From contig NZ_FQXE01000005.1 of assembly GCF_900129885.1 (NCBI RefSeq), positions 62,001-126,000 on the forward strand: 64,000 bases of DNA, in the 5' to 3' direction. Positions 17,701 through 26,949 of the stretch are shown piece after piece. The notes beneath the pieces are model-generated. The model searched no databases and was not told the origin of the DNA. It saw nothing but the letters and a program-made list of their open reading frames with translations. How positions within the stretch are numbered: position 1 is the stretch's first letter; each line of letters starts with the position of its first letter. The stretch comes from Pollutimonas bauzanensis. Lineage in GTDB: Bacteria; Pseudomonadota; Gammaproteobacteria; Burkholderiales; Burkholderiaceae_B. A program made the position numbers and the translations under genes.

Positions 17701-20700
17701 AAACGCAAACCGAGACAGACACGAAACGCAGGGAACGATCGGATTCTTCGTGAACACGCAAGTAATCCGAACAAAAATAAACGACCACACCCCGATGAGC
17801 CCCGTGCTGGAAACAGTCAAACATGGCGTAAAGCACGCGCAAACGCATCAAGAACTGCCGTTCGATGTGCTGCTGGAGGCACTAAAGCCAGAACGCAGCC
17901 TAAGCCACACACCACTGTTCCAGGTAATGCACAACCACCAGCAGCGGGGCAATGACGTACTCCAGACCCTGCCCGGCATACAAGTCGAAAACTACGACAT
18001 ACACGAGAGAACGGCCCAGTTCGAGCTAACCCTAAACACGTCTGAAAACCAAGACGGAAACATATCGGCCAACTTCACCTATGCAAACGAACTGTTCGAG
18101 CACACCACCATCGACCAACTCGCCACACACTACGCCACAATCCTAAAAGCGCTCGTAGAGGAAGAACGAAAAGCCGAACGAGTGGGCGAAGTGGAATTGC
18201 TGGATGCCACGCAGAAAGAGAAAATCCTCAGCAGCGGGCACGCAGACGGCGACAACCCAGCACCACCCCCGGTACACCACCAAATCGAATCCAAGGCACC
18301 GCAGACACCAGAGGCCATAGCACTGATCTATGGCGACGAGGCACTGAGTTATGCGGAGTTGAATGAACGGGCCAATCGATTGGCGCACCACCTGATCGGC
18401 CTGGGCGTGAGCCCGGAGACGAAGGTAGGCGTGGCGCTGGAGCGGTCGATGGAACTGGTGGTGGCACTGCTGGCGGTGCTCAAGGCCGGTGGCGCCTACG
18501 TACCGCTGGACCCCTCATATCCAGCAGAGCGGCTGGCCTACATGATGAGCGACAGCGGTTTGGCGCTCATACTGACGCAGTCGACGGTGCGCGACGCACT
18601 GCCATTGCCAGAGGATGTCGCGGCGCTGGAACTCGATCGGCTCGACGTGAACGGACTGCCCCATCGCAATCCCGCAGTGAAGGTGCACCCGGAGAACCTG
18701 GCCTATGTGATTTACACGTCCGGCTCGACTGGGCAGCCCAAGGGGGTAATGGTGCGCCACGCCGCACTATCAAACTTTCTGCGCAGCATGACGACGCAAC
18801 CAGGCCTGAACGACGATGACGTACTCCTGGCTGTGACGTCTCTCTCATTTGATATTGCAGCGCTCGAACTCTACCTGCCATTGGTATGCGGGGCGAGGCT
18901 GTTGCTCGCGCAAGCAGACGCGGCGCGCGACGGTGCCGAGTTGCGACAGCTTATCCAGCGGCACGGTGTCACCGTCATGCAGTCTACGCCGTCGGGATGG
19001 CAGCTGTTCCTTGCCGGCGGCAACGACAGGCTAGAAATAAAGGGGTTGTCCGGTGGCGAAGCGCTGCCGGCCGAGTTAGCACGTCGATTGCATGACGCCG
19101 GTGTGACGCTGTGGAATATGTATGGCCCGACCGAGACGACCATTTGGTCGATGGTGGACCGGGTGACGGGACCAGATATTGGCTTGGGCCACCCGGTTCG
19201 AAATACTCATGTGTACGTGTTGGATGCAGGCGGTCAGCTAGCGCCGCCGGGCGTGGCAGGCGAAGTCCATCTTGGTGGGCAGGGATTGGCGCGGGGGTAT
19301 CAGAGTCGAGCAGGACTGACGGCTGAGCGCTTCGTGCCAAATCCGCTTGACGTCGGAGGGAGCCGGCTGTACCGCACGGGAGACTTGGCGCGGTGGACGG
19401 CAAAAGGGATGCTGGAGTACCTGGGCCGAATCGACTATCAAGTCAAGATCCGCGGATTCAGGATCGAATTGGGCGAGCTGGAAGCTCAACTACACGCGCA
19501 GTCCGGCGTTCGGGAAGCTGTGGTCACCGCGCTGGAGGGTCCGTCGGGGACGCGGCTCGTGGCCTACGTGACTGCTCAGGCCGGCCACACACTGGAGGCT
19601 CAAACGCTGCGGGCCAAGCTTGGCGAGTTGCTTCCTGAATATATGGTGCCATCGGCGATCATGGCTCTGGAGGCACTGCCGCTGACGCCGAACGGCAAGG
19701 TGGATCGCAAGCGGCTACCGAGGCCTGAGTTCGCTTCGCAGGACTACGAAGCACCGCTAGGTGAGGTGGAAGAGGCGCTGGCGCGAATATGGCAAGATAT
19801 CTTGGGTGTTGAGCAGGTTGGGCGCCATGACAACTTCTTCCAGCTTGGAGGCGACTCGATCTCCAGCACGCGCTTTGTCAGTCGAGCCCGCGCTGAAGGA
19901 TGGAAAGTTCAGTTGAGCGACGTATTTCGGCGACAGACCATAGCTGATCTATCTATGGTCACTGAGGCAGATATACCGATCCAGGCAGCCGACCACACGA
20001 ATGGAAGCCTGTCATTTGAGGCGTCCAACAGTGTCGTAGACGGGTATCCGCTGTCTCCCATGCAGATGGGCCTAGTGTTTCATAGCCGCTTTGCCCCCAA
20101 TTCGGCTATGTACGTGTCATCCACCGTTTACGAGATCAGTGCTGAACTGGACGTAGATAGGTTCCAGCTCGCCTGGGATAGTGTGCTTGCTCAACACACG
20201 TCCCTAAAGGCGGAATTCTTCGAGAGCCTAGACGGCGAAATCCGGCAGCGTGTCAACGAAGACGCACGCATGCCAGTTCAATTCCTGGATTGGAGTGATG
20301 CCGGCGAAGAGGGCATCGACACTGCAGTCGAGAGCTTGCTGCGCGCGGAGCGGTCTCGATCGTTCCATTTGGACAGAGCCCCCCTTATGTGGGCGAGCTT
20401 GATCAGACTTCCAAGCCAGCAGTATCGATTCATTCTGCATTTTCACCATATCTTAATGGACGGGTGGTCGGCCCCCTTGCTATTTAGCGCCTTCTGCGAG
20501 GCATATGAGTGCGGCGGGGATATGAGGCATTCGACGACTATTGCCCTTAGGGCGGAGCAACCCAGTTTCTGGGACTTCCTAGGATGGATACAGAACAGAC
20601 CCGCTGCGGAAGACCTGGACTATTGGCGCAAAGTGCTTGACGGTTATCAGCCGGCCACGAGCGGCAGCGGCGTCAGTCATCCCTCCCACGATGTCTATTC

Positions 20701-23700
20701 CACATACGAGATTCGGCTGCAAGTCACTGTGACGGAGTTAGAGAAATATGCGCGCGATCTGCATGTCACCCGGAATGTCGTCATGCAAGGTGGTTGGGCG
20801 CTTTTAGCGTCGGCAATGCAGGGGACCCAGGACGTGGTTTTCGGGGTGGCCGCATCTGGGCGGCCGCCACAACTTGACGGCATCGAGCGGGTAATCGGCC
20901 TTTTTATTAACGCGCTGCCAGCCCGTGTGTGGGTAGACCCGGAAGCGCCATTGAGCGAATGGCTATGGGGAATCCACTGCGACCTGGCCGCCATGATGCA
21001 ACATCAGCACACGCCACTGGCTGAAATTCAGTTGGCATGCGGTATCACAGCCGGCACATCTTTGTTCGACGCGTTACTGGCTTATCAAAACTATCCAAAG
21101 AATATCTCGCCGACAGCCACCGAGGTGGCGAGCTCATTGAAATTAAAACAAATACGAATTGTCGAGCAGCCGCACTATCCTCTGAATGTACGTTTTCTGG
21201 TCGACGATGATGTGATCCTCAATATCGTCTTTGACCGCACAAAGTTTACCGAAGAGTCCGTAGCCGGTATGGCGAGTCAATTTGAGTCTTTGCTTGTGTC
21301 GATGCTGGAAGGGAAAGCCAAGACTGTCGGAGAGATCAACCGGGCGACTGCGCCAAAGCCCGCAGCGGTCCAAGCCCTGGCACATAGTCATCATAACGAC
21401 ACCATGATGAGCCTCCACCAGAGGGTGCTTGCACACGCGAAGCGACGGTCGAAGGCGGTCGCGATATCTCAGGGCGACACGCAGCTCACATATGGTGAGC
21501 TAGATAAGGCCTCACAGCATGTGGCATCGCAACTGCGTGCCGCTGGAATTGGCCCCGAAACAATCGTCGGGGTGTCGACGGATAGATCTCCGGCGTTAAT
21601 CGTCGCCATCCTTGCAATTCTAAGAGTCGGTGCGGCGTATCTCCCGCTGGATCCGAGTTACCCGAAGGACCGCCTGAAATATATGCTCGCCGACAGCGGC
21701 GCCAAAATAATACTTTCACAAAGACAGCTGCGCGAGCGATTGCAGAGCCTAGGCGCGAGCCTGATTCTAGTTGATGAGGCCCTGGAAATTGATGTGGGCG
21801 ATGTGAGCCTCGATGAGGAGAGCTCTATATGTGCGCATGCTGCGAATATGGCATATGTCATATACACCTCCGGATCTACTGGAGACCCTAAGGGCGTAGT
21901 TGTTACCCACGATAACGTCTGCCGACTCTTAGACACCACGCAGCCGCTGTTTCGGTTCGATAAAAGGGACGTGTGGTCTCTATACCATTCATACTCCTTC
22001 GACTTCTCGGTGTGGGAGATATTTGGCGCATTGACGCATGGCGGCCGACTGGTCATCGTGCCGCAGGATACCGCACGCGATCCCGAGGCGTTCTCGAATC
22101 TAATAATCAGTGAAGGGATCACGGTATTGAACCAGACTCCATCTGCTTTTCGCCAAACGATGGTGGCGCTGTTGAATGAGGTGGAGCAATCGGTGGACTT
22201 GCCGCTGCGTTACGTTATCTTTGGCGGAGAAGCCCTCGATTTAGGCGTGCTAACCGCGTGGTTCGATAGGCTCGGCTTTGAACAGCCAAAATTGTTAAAC
22301 ATGTATGGCATAACTGAAACCACCGTACATGTTAGTTTTTGCGAAATAGATCGCCCTACGTTTGAGCGAAAATCGCAAGGCAGTCCAATCGGCGGACCTC
22401 TTCCGGATCTGAAATGGTATGTGCTTGACGACAGGTTGGAGAAGGTAAAGCCTGGTACGCCAGGCGAGATATACGTCAGTGGGCCGGGATTGGCGCGAGG
22501 CTATCTATTAAAGCCGGCGTTTACCGCAGGTCGATATATTCCGGACCCGTATGGTGAAGCTGAGGGTGGGCGCCTATACAAGACCGGTGATCTTGCAAGA
22601 TGGACGAGCGACAATCATCTAGAGTATATCGGTCGGTCAGACCAGCAAGTAAAGCTGCGTGGATTCAGGATCGAACTGGGAGAGGTATCGGCCGCCGCGC
22701 GCGGTCATGCCGCAGTGCAGGATGCTGAAGCGGTAGTGATCGACACCGATGCGAATGATAGGAGACTGACGTTATTCGTTGTGCCAGACCTGCAAGGTAT
22801 TCGTGAGCAGGCTGAGATTCGCCGACAGTCGGACGACCCACTGGCCAGCAATTTGGCCGAAGACTGGGAGGAGATTTTTGACACCACCTACGAAACGGCG
22901 CCGTTCAGTCCGAGCTTTGTTGGCTGGAATAGTAGTTATAGCGATCGGCCTATACCATTCGAGGAAATGAATGAGTGGCTGCTTGGCACGGTGCGTCGCA
23001 TAAAGGATCTAAGGCCACGCAAGGTATTGGAAATTGGCTGCGGCCTAGGGCTAGTACTGCAGCATATTGCCCCTGCCTGCGAGTCCTATACGGGTATCGA
23101 TTTCTCTCAATCCGCAATATCAAACTTGACGCAATGGGTTGCAAAAAACGGATACACGAACGTCAAGCTGTTCACTTCGCAAGCGAACCAACTGGCTGAC
23201 TGCGTGGGCGGCCCCTTCGACACGATCATCATCAACTCCGTTGCGCAGTATTTTCCGTCGTGGGAGTACTTTCATGAAGTGCTTGGTAGCGCGGTCTCAC
23301 GCTTGACGGAGAACGGAGCGATCTTTCTGGGCGACCTTCGGCCGTACGCGAACCAAGCCAGCTTTCACACGGCAATTCAGATGGCTCGTGCCAGTGGCGA
23401 CTTGAGCGTGCAAAGTATCCGCCATTTGATTGAAAAGGCGGTAATGGAGGATGACGAGCTTCTCATAGACGCGCAAGCGCTTAGGCTCGTTGCACGAGAG
23501 GCAGGCCTTCTCGATGTCGAAGTGCGACTCAAGGACGCACGATATGCCAATGAGCTCAGCGCCTATCGTTACGATGCGCTGCTAACCAAGGGGCATCGCC
23601 AGAGTCGAGGCGCGTCAAGTTCCATCGTTGCGATGCCCGACGGCGCGGACTTTGGCTGGGTCCGCGACCTGTTGAGCCGTGCGACACATTCATCGGTCCG

Positions 23701-25858
23701 CATTATTGGTGTACCAAATTCGAGAGTCATGGCCGATGTAGCGCTGGTGCGTGCGTTGAGTGCAAGTTCCGACGAGGACACGGTGCTAGCGGCGAACCGT
23801 GCCAAAATGCGCTTCTCTACAGCCGGCCTTGATCCGTCCGACCTGTACCGGCTTGGAGATGAGCACGGATGGTCCGTCGAGACTGAATGGGGCTCCGACC
23901 CGGACAGCGGCTTAATCGATGTTCATTTCTACCGCCCATCGAGCCATGAGGACGGCCAGAATGCTTCAGCAAATTCTATCGAACAAAGCGAATATCTCGC
24001 AGCGGGCCGAACGTTTAGCGAACCGGTGGTAGCGAAGTATATCCAGTCGTTGAGTGCAATCGTCAGAGATCATTTACGGTCGCAATTGCCGCCGCACATG
24101 GTTCCACCTCATATCGTCGTGTTGCCGCGGATCCCGTTGACGGCGAACGGAAAACTGGACCGGGGGCTTCTTCGCGAATATGGCGCCGGCTCCCGCAAGC
24201 ATGAGGTCAGGGCCGCCTCGACAGACATAGAGCGGGCGATCGCTGAAGTATGGCGAGAGATACTCGGTATTGACGGCATCGGTGTAGATGAAAGTTTCTT
24301 CGAGCTGGGTGGCCATTCAATTCTTGCCGTTCAAATGACGGCAAGGGTACGAAAAGCATGCGGCATAGAACTGCCGCTCGGGGCCGTATTTAGCCATCCC
24401 TCGATTGCGGAACTCGCTGCCTTTCTCGAAATTCGACGAGACTCAATGGAGGACGCTGTGCCGCGCCTGCCGTTCGAGTCCATTGACCGGAATGTCGAGA
24501 TGGCGCTGGCTCCGCAGCAAGTCGGTCTGTGGGTCGCGTGCCAGTTCACTGCGGAGCCGGCGCTTTACAACATCGTGGGAGCATTCGAGATCAGAGGGAA
24601 GCTAGACCGTCATGTGCTAAGAGCGAGCTTCGCAGATCTGATGTTTAGGCACGAAATTCTGCGTACGAGATATCCGGACATGCATGGCAGGCCTACCCTA
24701 TCAATCGATGTCGAATCGGTTGACTACGTCGAGGTGGAAGTCCTAGTGTCCGACGAGATCGACGGAAGAAAACACATCGAGTCGGTTCTCAGCGATTTCG
24801 CGAGAATTTCTTTTGATTTGGTGACCGGCCCGCTCTGGCGTGCTCGCGTGTACGAAATCTCGACTGACCGGCACATCATCGCAGTGTCGATGCACCATCT
24901 GATTGCCGATGGATGGTCATTGGGAATTCTTCTCGACCAGCTATCCTCATGCTATCGGCTTCGTTTGACGAATAAGGCGTTAGATATTCCACCCTCGGGT
25001 GAGCTGCAGTATGTTGATTTCGGTGCTTGGCACGAAAAGCTGCTGAGCGGAGTGAGGGGGATTGCGCTTAGAAAGTTCTGGGCGAACTATCTGGCCGATT
25101 TCAAGGGAGTAGCCGCTCTTCCAGGCCAGCAGGCCGGAGGGCAATACACTCCTGCCGCCAATTGCATCGATGCATTAGTACCATGGTCGGAACTGAAGGG
25201 GCTGGATAGTCTCTGCATCGACTTGGGTGTAACCCTCTTTACTGTGCTGTTATCCGCACATCTTGCCGTCTTGCATCGGCTAACTGGAGCGCCAGACATT
25301 GTGGTCGGCGTCGATGTGGCGGGTCGCGACCATGGAGACACGCAACGAATGGTTGGCTACTTCGTTAACGTGGTACCAGTTAGATCGACACTCGCGAATT
25401 CTGCCGAAGTACTAACGTTCAGGGATTTTTCGGAGCGGACCGCTAAATCGCTCCGAACTGTTCTTGACCACGCCGAATTGCCTACAGACCAGATTGTTCA
25501 ATGTGCCAGAGAGGCCGGCATTCGGCCTGCGGGCGGCTTGATTAATTCGCTATTTGTCATGCAGAACTTCCCCACAGGGAATTTCCGCATTGAGGGACTG
25601 GATATCAATTCGGTCGATGTCGCCGCGAGTTATTCGAAGTTCGGGATGGAGTTCTTTCTCACGGAATCCTCCAACGGGCTCAAGTACCGGTGCCATTATT
25701 CGAAAGCATTATTTGGTACGGAGTCGATGCCGGCGGTGCTGCGGCAATGGCGTCAACTGATCAAACGTCTCGTGAATTCTCCGGAAACGAAGTTTATGAA
25801 CGTCTTCCCTGACATTGCTGCGGTCGGGGGTAGGCGCGTCGATGCATCAGTTTGGTAG
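11693..25858 (+). CDS. FAAL-primed nonribosomal peptide synthetase, initiation subunit (Thr-Gly-NMeThr)
   Basis: The chosen ATG lies inside the previous gene's end and has GGAG 8 nt upstream; an ATG 30 nt earlier is in frame but lacks such a site. The protein is 4721 aa. It opens with a fatty acyl-AMP ligase (residues 1-575, motif YTSGSTSDPKG and YHDMGLIG) and an ACP (GGNS, Ser616), so assembly starts with a fatty acid. Then follow C, A, PCP (Ser1677), C, A, PCP (Ser2722), C, A with an inserted SAM methyltransferase (LEIGCGLG, about 3700-4000, between A8 and A10), PCP (GGHS, Ser4209) and a final C (HHLIADGWS) with no A domain after it. Pocket codes by eye are DFWNIGMVHK (Thr), DILQLGMIWK (Gly) and DFWNIGMVHK (Thr). 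The methyltransferase position is that of N-methylating domains, so the third residue is probably N-methyl-Thr. The orphan C must use an A-PCP supplied in trans, which lies two genes downstream. Confidence 0.95.
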   Translation: MLKTVDTMAMRLTELAERRAEDLALVCVDAQGDHAYTYAQLHRRALGVAGKLSTTFERGTRALILLDSGVDYVTAFFGCLYAGIIAVPAFPPESSKEQHLDRLRVIAADAGARCILTSALLAQTLHRQFSTIAPDALVLGVDGLPRPAPASIAPIKANLDDIAFLQYTSGSTSDPKGVMVTHGNLMANEAAIRERLQVGEDDVFASWLPLYHDMGLIGALMQPFYRGIPLVLMSPRFFLENPIRWLEAISRHRATISGGPDFSFRLCVDRITDAALGKLDLSSWRVAFSGSEPVRYDTLEAFFERFRPVGFRPSAVYPCYGLAEATLLVTGVARDAGVIAPSFDSSALSRGHVAEKPDDARLVACGSVAAGHALRVVEPASQRDCADGVIGEIWFSGPSVAAGYWRNQEATGATFIQAGDERWLRTGDLGFVHGGQLYVAGRLKDLIIVRGQNTYPQDIERSVEAEFDFARKGRVAAFAVNVAGREGIGLALEIAHRSQKLASPEAIVAALNEIVSAAHGEPLSVAVLLNPGALPKTSSGKLRRGAARQGYQDDSLDFYAVYENGRFRASTNGAVAARSDTWEDDTQRRLAQLWTEILGTAVDGAHANYFGLGGNSLTGVQLVARVREIWSIGYDLADLFESPRLRDAAARIDRLARDGAAVAIPAAAREAEPVGHFPLTAGQRQQWFLWKLEPDNSAYHIPVAIRIEGEVDEPALRNSLMYLASRHASLLTVFYDGADGPQQTILDSVPLPWRCVDLRGRMDKQAALDEGIRAAIDEPFDLTRAPLFRVALFDLGVAVQVLLLVVHHILADGQSMQVLVDELSQSYRAFRSGISPELEDVPIGYIELAARRDSQRGGPDFEAGVAYWKAQLGDAPRIVDFNQGAAQGYDTAPRARILAVAIEPGLVADVRRLARESGVTPAMVFLAAFYLALRRNTGNDDISIGVPISARSQSGLERVVGFLVDTQVIRVALDGATPLRKVLAEVFRVFLEARRHGNIPIDAIVEALQPDRETGRNPLFQVAFNYIRTDLRELNRVPGWRCEEYPVAPARPQFDLTLDVRERADDDWRGIFTYAEGRVDADTVERMEGHFLSALRGIVRQPDAAIGETDLLTRAEHRRLREWCSIGAAWPQASLVHHAIEAWAAHAPQAVALVYGDQALSYQELNVRANRLAHHLVGLGVGPEVKVGVALERSAELVVGLLAVLKAGGAYVPLDPSYPADRLAYMMTDSGLELVLTQASVAASLPLPEGVVALEVDKVDLSGEPETDPDVPVYHENLAYVIYTSGSTGRPKGAQLTHRNVARLLAATDAWFGFRPSDVWTLFHSYAFDFSVWEVFGALCHGGKLVVVPQLVSRSPDEFLALLRREGVTVLNQTPSAFRQLMQVPGVYDGGLSLRTVIFGGEALDPRTLGPWIAQYGDAQPRPVNMYGITETTVHVTYRPITQADVAGERSPVGRQIPDLGLYVLDGDGNLVPAGVAGELHVAGDGLARGYLNRAGLTAERFVPDPFSEDGGRLYRTGDLTRWNGEGQLEYLGRIDQQVKIRGFRIELGEVEAQLQAQAGVRESVVTAQEGPAGIRLVGYVTAQAGEVLDSATLRVRLGAVLPEYMVPSVVVVLDVLPLTANGKVDRKALPAPEFVSVGYEVPVGEIETALAGVWRRVLGVPRAGRNDNFFELGGDSILSLRMVSEARRAGLSTVVRQLFEHQTLQALAAAIGDQAVEEPISVIPEMQRRGLPLSHAQQRQWFLWNLQPQGSAYHIAGGLRFQGGLDVAAVRASFDVLVQRHESLRTTFEQRDEGMAVQVIHDSLPYDYAFTDLTGDTDPQARLKHVTEKFGRRPFDLTNGPLLRIEVIRLAEAEHVLLVSMHHIVSDGWSIGVLLKEFVQAYQANLDGLEVSLPAMPIQYADYAVWQRGWLEAGEQERQLAYWRDYLGQEHPVLELPVDHPRLTLGQYGEARVPIELPDDLVSRIRKCAHSQGATPFIVLLSALQILLHRYSGQTDIRIGIPNANRDRHETQGTIGFFVNTQVIRTKINDHTPMSPVLETVKHGVKHAQTHQELPFDVLLEALKPERSLSHTPLFQVMHNHQQRGNDVLQTLPGIQVENYDIHERTAQFELTLNTSENQDGNISANFTYANELFEHTTIDQLATHYATILKALVEEERKAERVGEVELLDATQKEKILSSGHADGDNPAPPPVHHQIESKAPQTPEAIALIYGDEALSYAELNERANRLAHHLIGLGVSPETKVGVALERSMELVVALLAVLKAGGAYVPLDPSYPAERLAYMMSDSGLALILTQSTVRDALPLPEDVAALELDRLDVNGLPHRNPAVKVHPENLAYVIYTSGSTGQPKGVMVRHAALSNFLRSMTTQPGLNDDDVLLAVTSLSFDIAALELYLPLVCGARLLLAQADAARDGAELRQLIQRHGVTVMQSTPSGWQLFLAGGNDRLEIKGLSGGEALPAELARRLHDAGVTLWNMYGPTETTIWSMVDRVTGPDIGLGHPVRNTHVYVLDAGGQLAPPGVAGEVHLGGQGLARGYQSRAGLTAERFVPNPLDVGGSRLYRTGDLARWTAKGMLEYLGRIDYQVKIRGFRIELGELEAQLHAQSGVREAVVTALEGPSGTRLVAYVTAQAGHTLEAQTLRAKLGELLPEYMVPSAIMALEALPLTPNGKVDRKRLPRPEFASQDYEAPLGEVEEALARIWQDILGVEQVGRHDNFFQLGGDSISSTRFVSRARAEGWKVQLSDVFRRQTIADLSMVTEADIPIQAADHTNGSLSFEASNSVVDGYPLSPMQMGLVFHSRFAPNSAMYVSSTVYEISAELDVDRFQLAWDSVLAQHTSLKAEFFESLDGEIRQRVNEDARMPVQFLDWSDAGEEGIDTAVESLLRAERSRSFHLDRAPLMWASLIRLPSQQYRFILHFHHILMDGWSAPLLFSAFCEAYECGGDMRHSTTIALRAEQPSFWDFLGWIQNRPAAEDLDYWRKVLDGYQPATSGSGVSHPSHDVYSTYEIRLQVTVTELEKYARDLHVTRNVVMQGGWALLASAMQGTQDVVFGVAASGRPPQLDGIERVIGLFINALPARVWVDPEAPLSEWLWGIHCDLAAMMQHQHTPLAEIQLACGITAGTSLFDALLAYQNYPKNISPTATEVASSLKLKQIRIVEQPHYPLNVRFLVDDDVILNIVFDRTKFTEESVAGMASQFESLLVSMLEGKAKTVGEINRATAPKPAAVQALAHSHHNDTMMSLHQRVLAHAKRRSKAVAISQGDTQLTYGELDKASQHVASQLRAAGIGPETIVGVSTDRSPALIVAILAILRVGAAYLPLDPSYPKDRLKYMLADSGAKIILSQRQLRERLQSLGASLILVDEALEIDVGDVSLDEESSICAHAANMAYVIYTSGSTGDPKGVVVTHDNVCRLLDTTQPLFRFDKRDVWSLYHSYSFDFSVWEIFGALTHGGRLVIVPQDTARDPEAFSNLIISEGITVLNQTPSAFRQTMVALLNEVEQSVDLPLRYVIFGGEALDLGVLTAWFDRLGFEQPKLLNMYGITETTVHVSFCEIDRPTFERKSQGSPIGGPLPDLKWYVLDDRLEKVKPGTPGEIYVSGPGLARGYLLKPAFTAGRYIPDPYGEAEGGRLYKTGDLARWTSDNHLEYIGRSDQQVKLRGFRIELGEVSAAARGHAAVQDAEAVVIDTDANDRRLTLFVVPDLQGIREQAEIRRQSDDPLASNLAEDWEEIFDTTYETAPFSPSFVGWNSSYSDRPIPFEEMNEWLLGTVRRIKDLRPRKVLEIGCGLGLVLQHIAPACESYTGIDFSQSAISNLTQWVAKNGYTNVKLFTSQANQLADCVGGPFDTIIINSVAQYFPSWEYFHEVLGSAVSRLTENGAIFLGDLRPYANQASFHTAIQMARASGDLSVQSIRHLIEKAVMEDDELLIDAQALRLVAREAGLLDVEVRLKDARYANELSAYRYDALLTKGHRQSRGASSSIVAMPDGADFGWVRDLLSRATHSSVRIIGVPNSRVMADVALVRALSASSDEDTVLAANRAKMRFSTAGLDPSDLYRLGDEHGWSVETEWGSDPDSGLIDVHFYRPSSHEDGQNASANSIEQSEYLAAGRTFSEPVVAKYIQSLSAIVRDHLRSQLPPHMVPPHIVVLPRIPLTANGKLDRGLLREYGAGSRKHEVRAASTDIERAIAEVWREILGIDGIGVDESFFELGGHSILAVQMTARVRKACGIELPLGAVFSHPSIAELAAFLEIRRDSMEDAVPRLPFESIDRNVEMALAPQQVGLWVACQFTAEPALYNIVGAFEIRGKLDRHVLRASFADLMFRHEILRTRYPDMHGRPTLSIDVESVDYVEVEVLVSDEIDGRKHIESVLSDFARISFDLVTGPLWRARVYEISTDRHIIAVSMHHLIADGWSLGILLDQLSSCYRLRLTNKALDIPPSGELQYVDFGAWHEKLLSGVRGIALRKFWANYLADFKGVAALPGQQAGGQYTPAANCIDALVPWSELKGLDSLCIDLGVTLFTVLLSAHLAVLHRLTGAPDIVVGVDVAGRDHGDTQRMVGYFVNVVPVRSTLANSAEVLTFRDFSERTAKSLRTVLDHAELPTDQIVQCAREAGIRPAGGLINSLFVMQNFPTGNFRIEGLDINSVDVAASYSKFGMEFFLTESSNGLKYRCHYSKALFGTESMPAVLRQWRQLIKRLVNSPETKFMNVFPDIAAVGGRRVDASVW
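16905..18775 (+). repeat. Copy 1 of an intragenic NRPS duplication (C domain into Gly A domain)
   Basis: This segment matches 32138-34008 at a constant offset of 15233 bases with no indel seen. Bases 16921 to about 17682 and about 18340-18775 are almost identical to the other copy, while the central 650 bases differ at many, often synonymous, sites and are A-rich here. It spans the C domain and the start of the Gly-activating A domain. Confidence 0.85.
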
Positions 25859-25920
25859 CGGCCCAGGCTGCGTGCATATCGCTATCGAAAGAATGAATTA
25901 ACTCAATCAATGGGGTTATC

Positions 25921-26949
25921 GTGAGTGAGCAAACTATTACTATTGACTCCAAGCAAGTCATACAGCAAGTCTGGCCCACGAGCGGCGCGATATCGCGCCC
26001 AGCAGTGGTGTGCGCGGGCGCGCCGACCATAGACGCCATCAGTTGGGCCTCACAAAATCTTGCCTTGATTGACGAACTATTATGCGCTCGTGGAGCGATC
26101 CTGTTTCGTGGGTTCGGAATCGGTACGATCGAGACTTTTGAGCGCTTCGCTGGTGCAATGTGCGATGAGTTATACGGCGAGTATGGCGATCTGCCGCCGA
26201 AGGAAGGTGCCAAGCGGGCATATCGCTCAACGCCTTATCCCGAAAGCGAGATGATTCTTTTCCATAACGAGAGCTCACACCTCGACAAGTGGCCGAGAAA
26301 GCAATGGTTCTACTGCGAGCTGCCATCCGTCAAGGGTGGAGCGACACCGCTCGTCGACTGCCGACAGATCCTGGAACATATCCCGCCCGCGTTCAGTGAA
26401 AGACTGGCGATTGAAGGTCTTCTGTACATCAGGACATTCACTGACGGGCTGGATGTTCGCTGGCAGGACTTCTTTCATACGGAGGATAGGCAGACCGCAG
26501 AGCAAGTTTGTCGAGCCGCTGGTATGGACTGCCTATGGCTAGGCGATGACGACTTGCAAATGACGAACCTGAGTCCGGCTGTCATCGAGCATCCCATTAC
26601 GCAGCAACGGGCTCTGTTTAACCAGATCCAGTTGCATCACCCCTTTTTTTTGGCCCCAGACCTGAGGGAGTATCTCTTGTCTATGGTCGGTGAAGACAGA
26701 CTGCCTCGTAATGTCCGGTACGGCGGAGGCGAGCCTATAGAAGTAGAAAATCTACGGGCACTATCTGAAGCCTATGATGCCTGCGCTGTCCGGTTCAGTT
26801 GGGCAGAGGGTGACGTAGTGCTTCTGGACAATATGCTCACAGCCCATGCTCGCGACCCTTATGAAGGGCAACGGAAGATCGTCGTCGCCATGGGAGAGAT
26901 GGTGCCGTCGAGAGCCTATTGCGCAAAATTCAAGACGGAGGCTATATGA
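25921..26949 (+). CDS. SyrP/TauD-family Fe(II)/2-oxoglutarate dioxygenase, probable aspartyl beta-hydroxylase
   Basis: This 342-aa protein starts at GTG with GGGG five bases upstream; 62 nt separate it from the NRPS before it. The iron ligands of the TauD/clavaminate-synthase fold are visible: His115-Asn-Glu117 in FHNESSH, and the distal His309 followed by Arg311 in a TAHARDP segment, the usual spacing to the 2-oxoglutarate-binding Arg. Relatives such as SyrP of syringomycin hydroxylate Asp while it is tethered to a PCP. The next gene, overlapping by ATGA, encodes a free A-PCP whose pocket reads as Asp, so the likely reaction is beta-hydroxylation of Asp-S-PCP, giving beta-hydroxyaspartate, an iron-binding residue. 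Substrate and stereochemistry are inferred, not shown. Confidence 0.87.
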   Translation: MSEQTITIDSKQVIQQVWPTSGAISRPAVVCAGAPTIDAISWASQNLALIDELLCARGAILFRGFGIGTIETFERFAGAMCDELYGEYGDLPPKEGAKRAYRSTPYPESEMILFHNESSHLDKWPRKQWFYCELPSVKGGATPLVDCRQILEHIPPAFSERLAIEGLLYIRTFTDGLDVRWQDFFHTEDRQTAEQVCRAAGMDCLWLGDDDLQMTNLSPAVIEHPITQQRALFNQIQLHHPFFLAPDLREYLLSMVGEDRLPRNVRYGGGEPIEVENLRALSEAYDACAVRFSWAEGDVVLLDNMLTAHARDPYEGQRKIVVAMGEMVPSRAYCAKFKTEAI

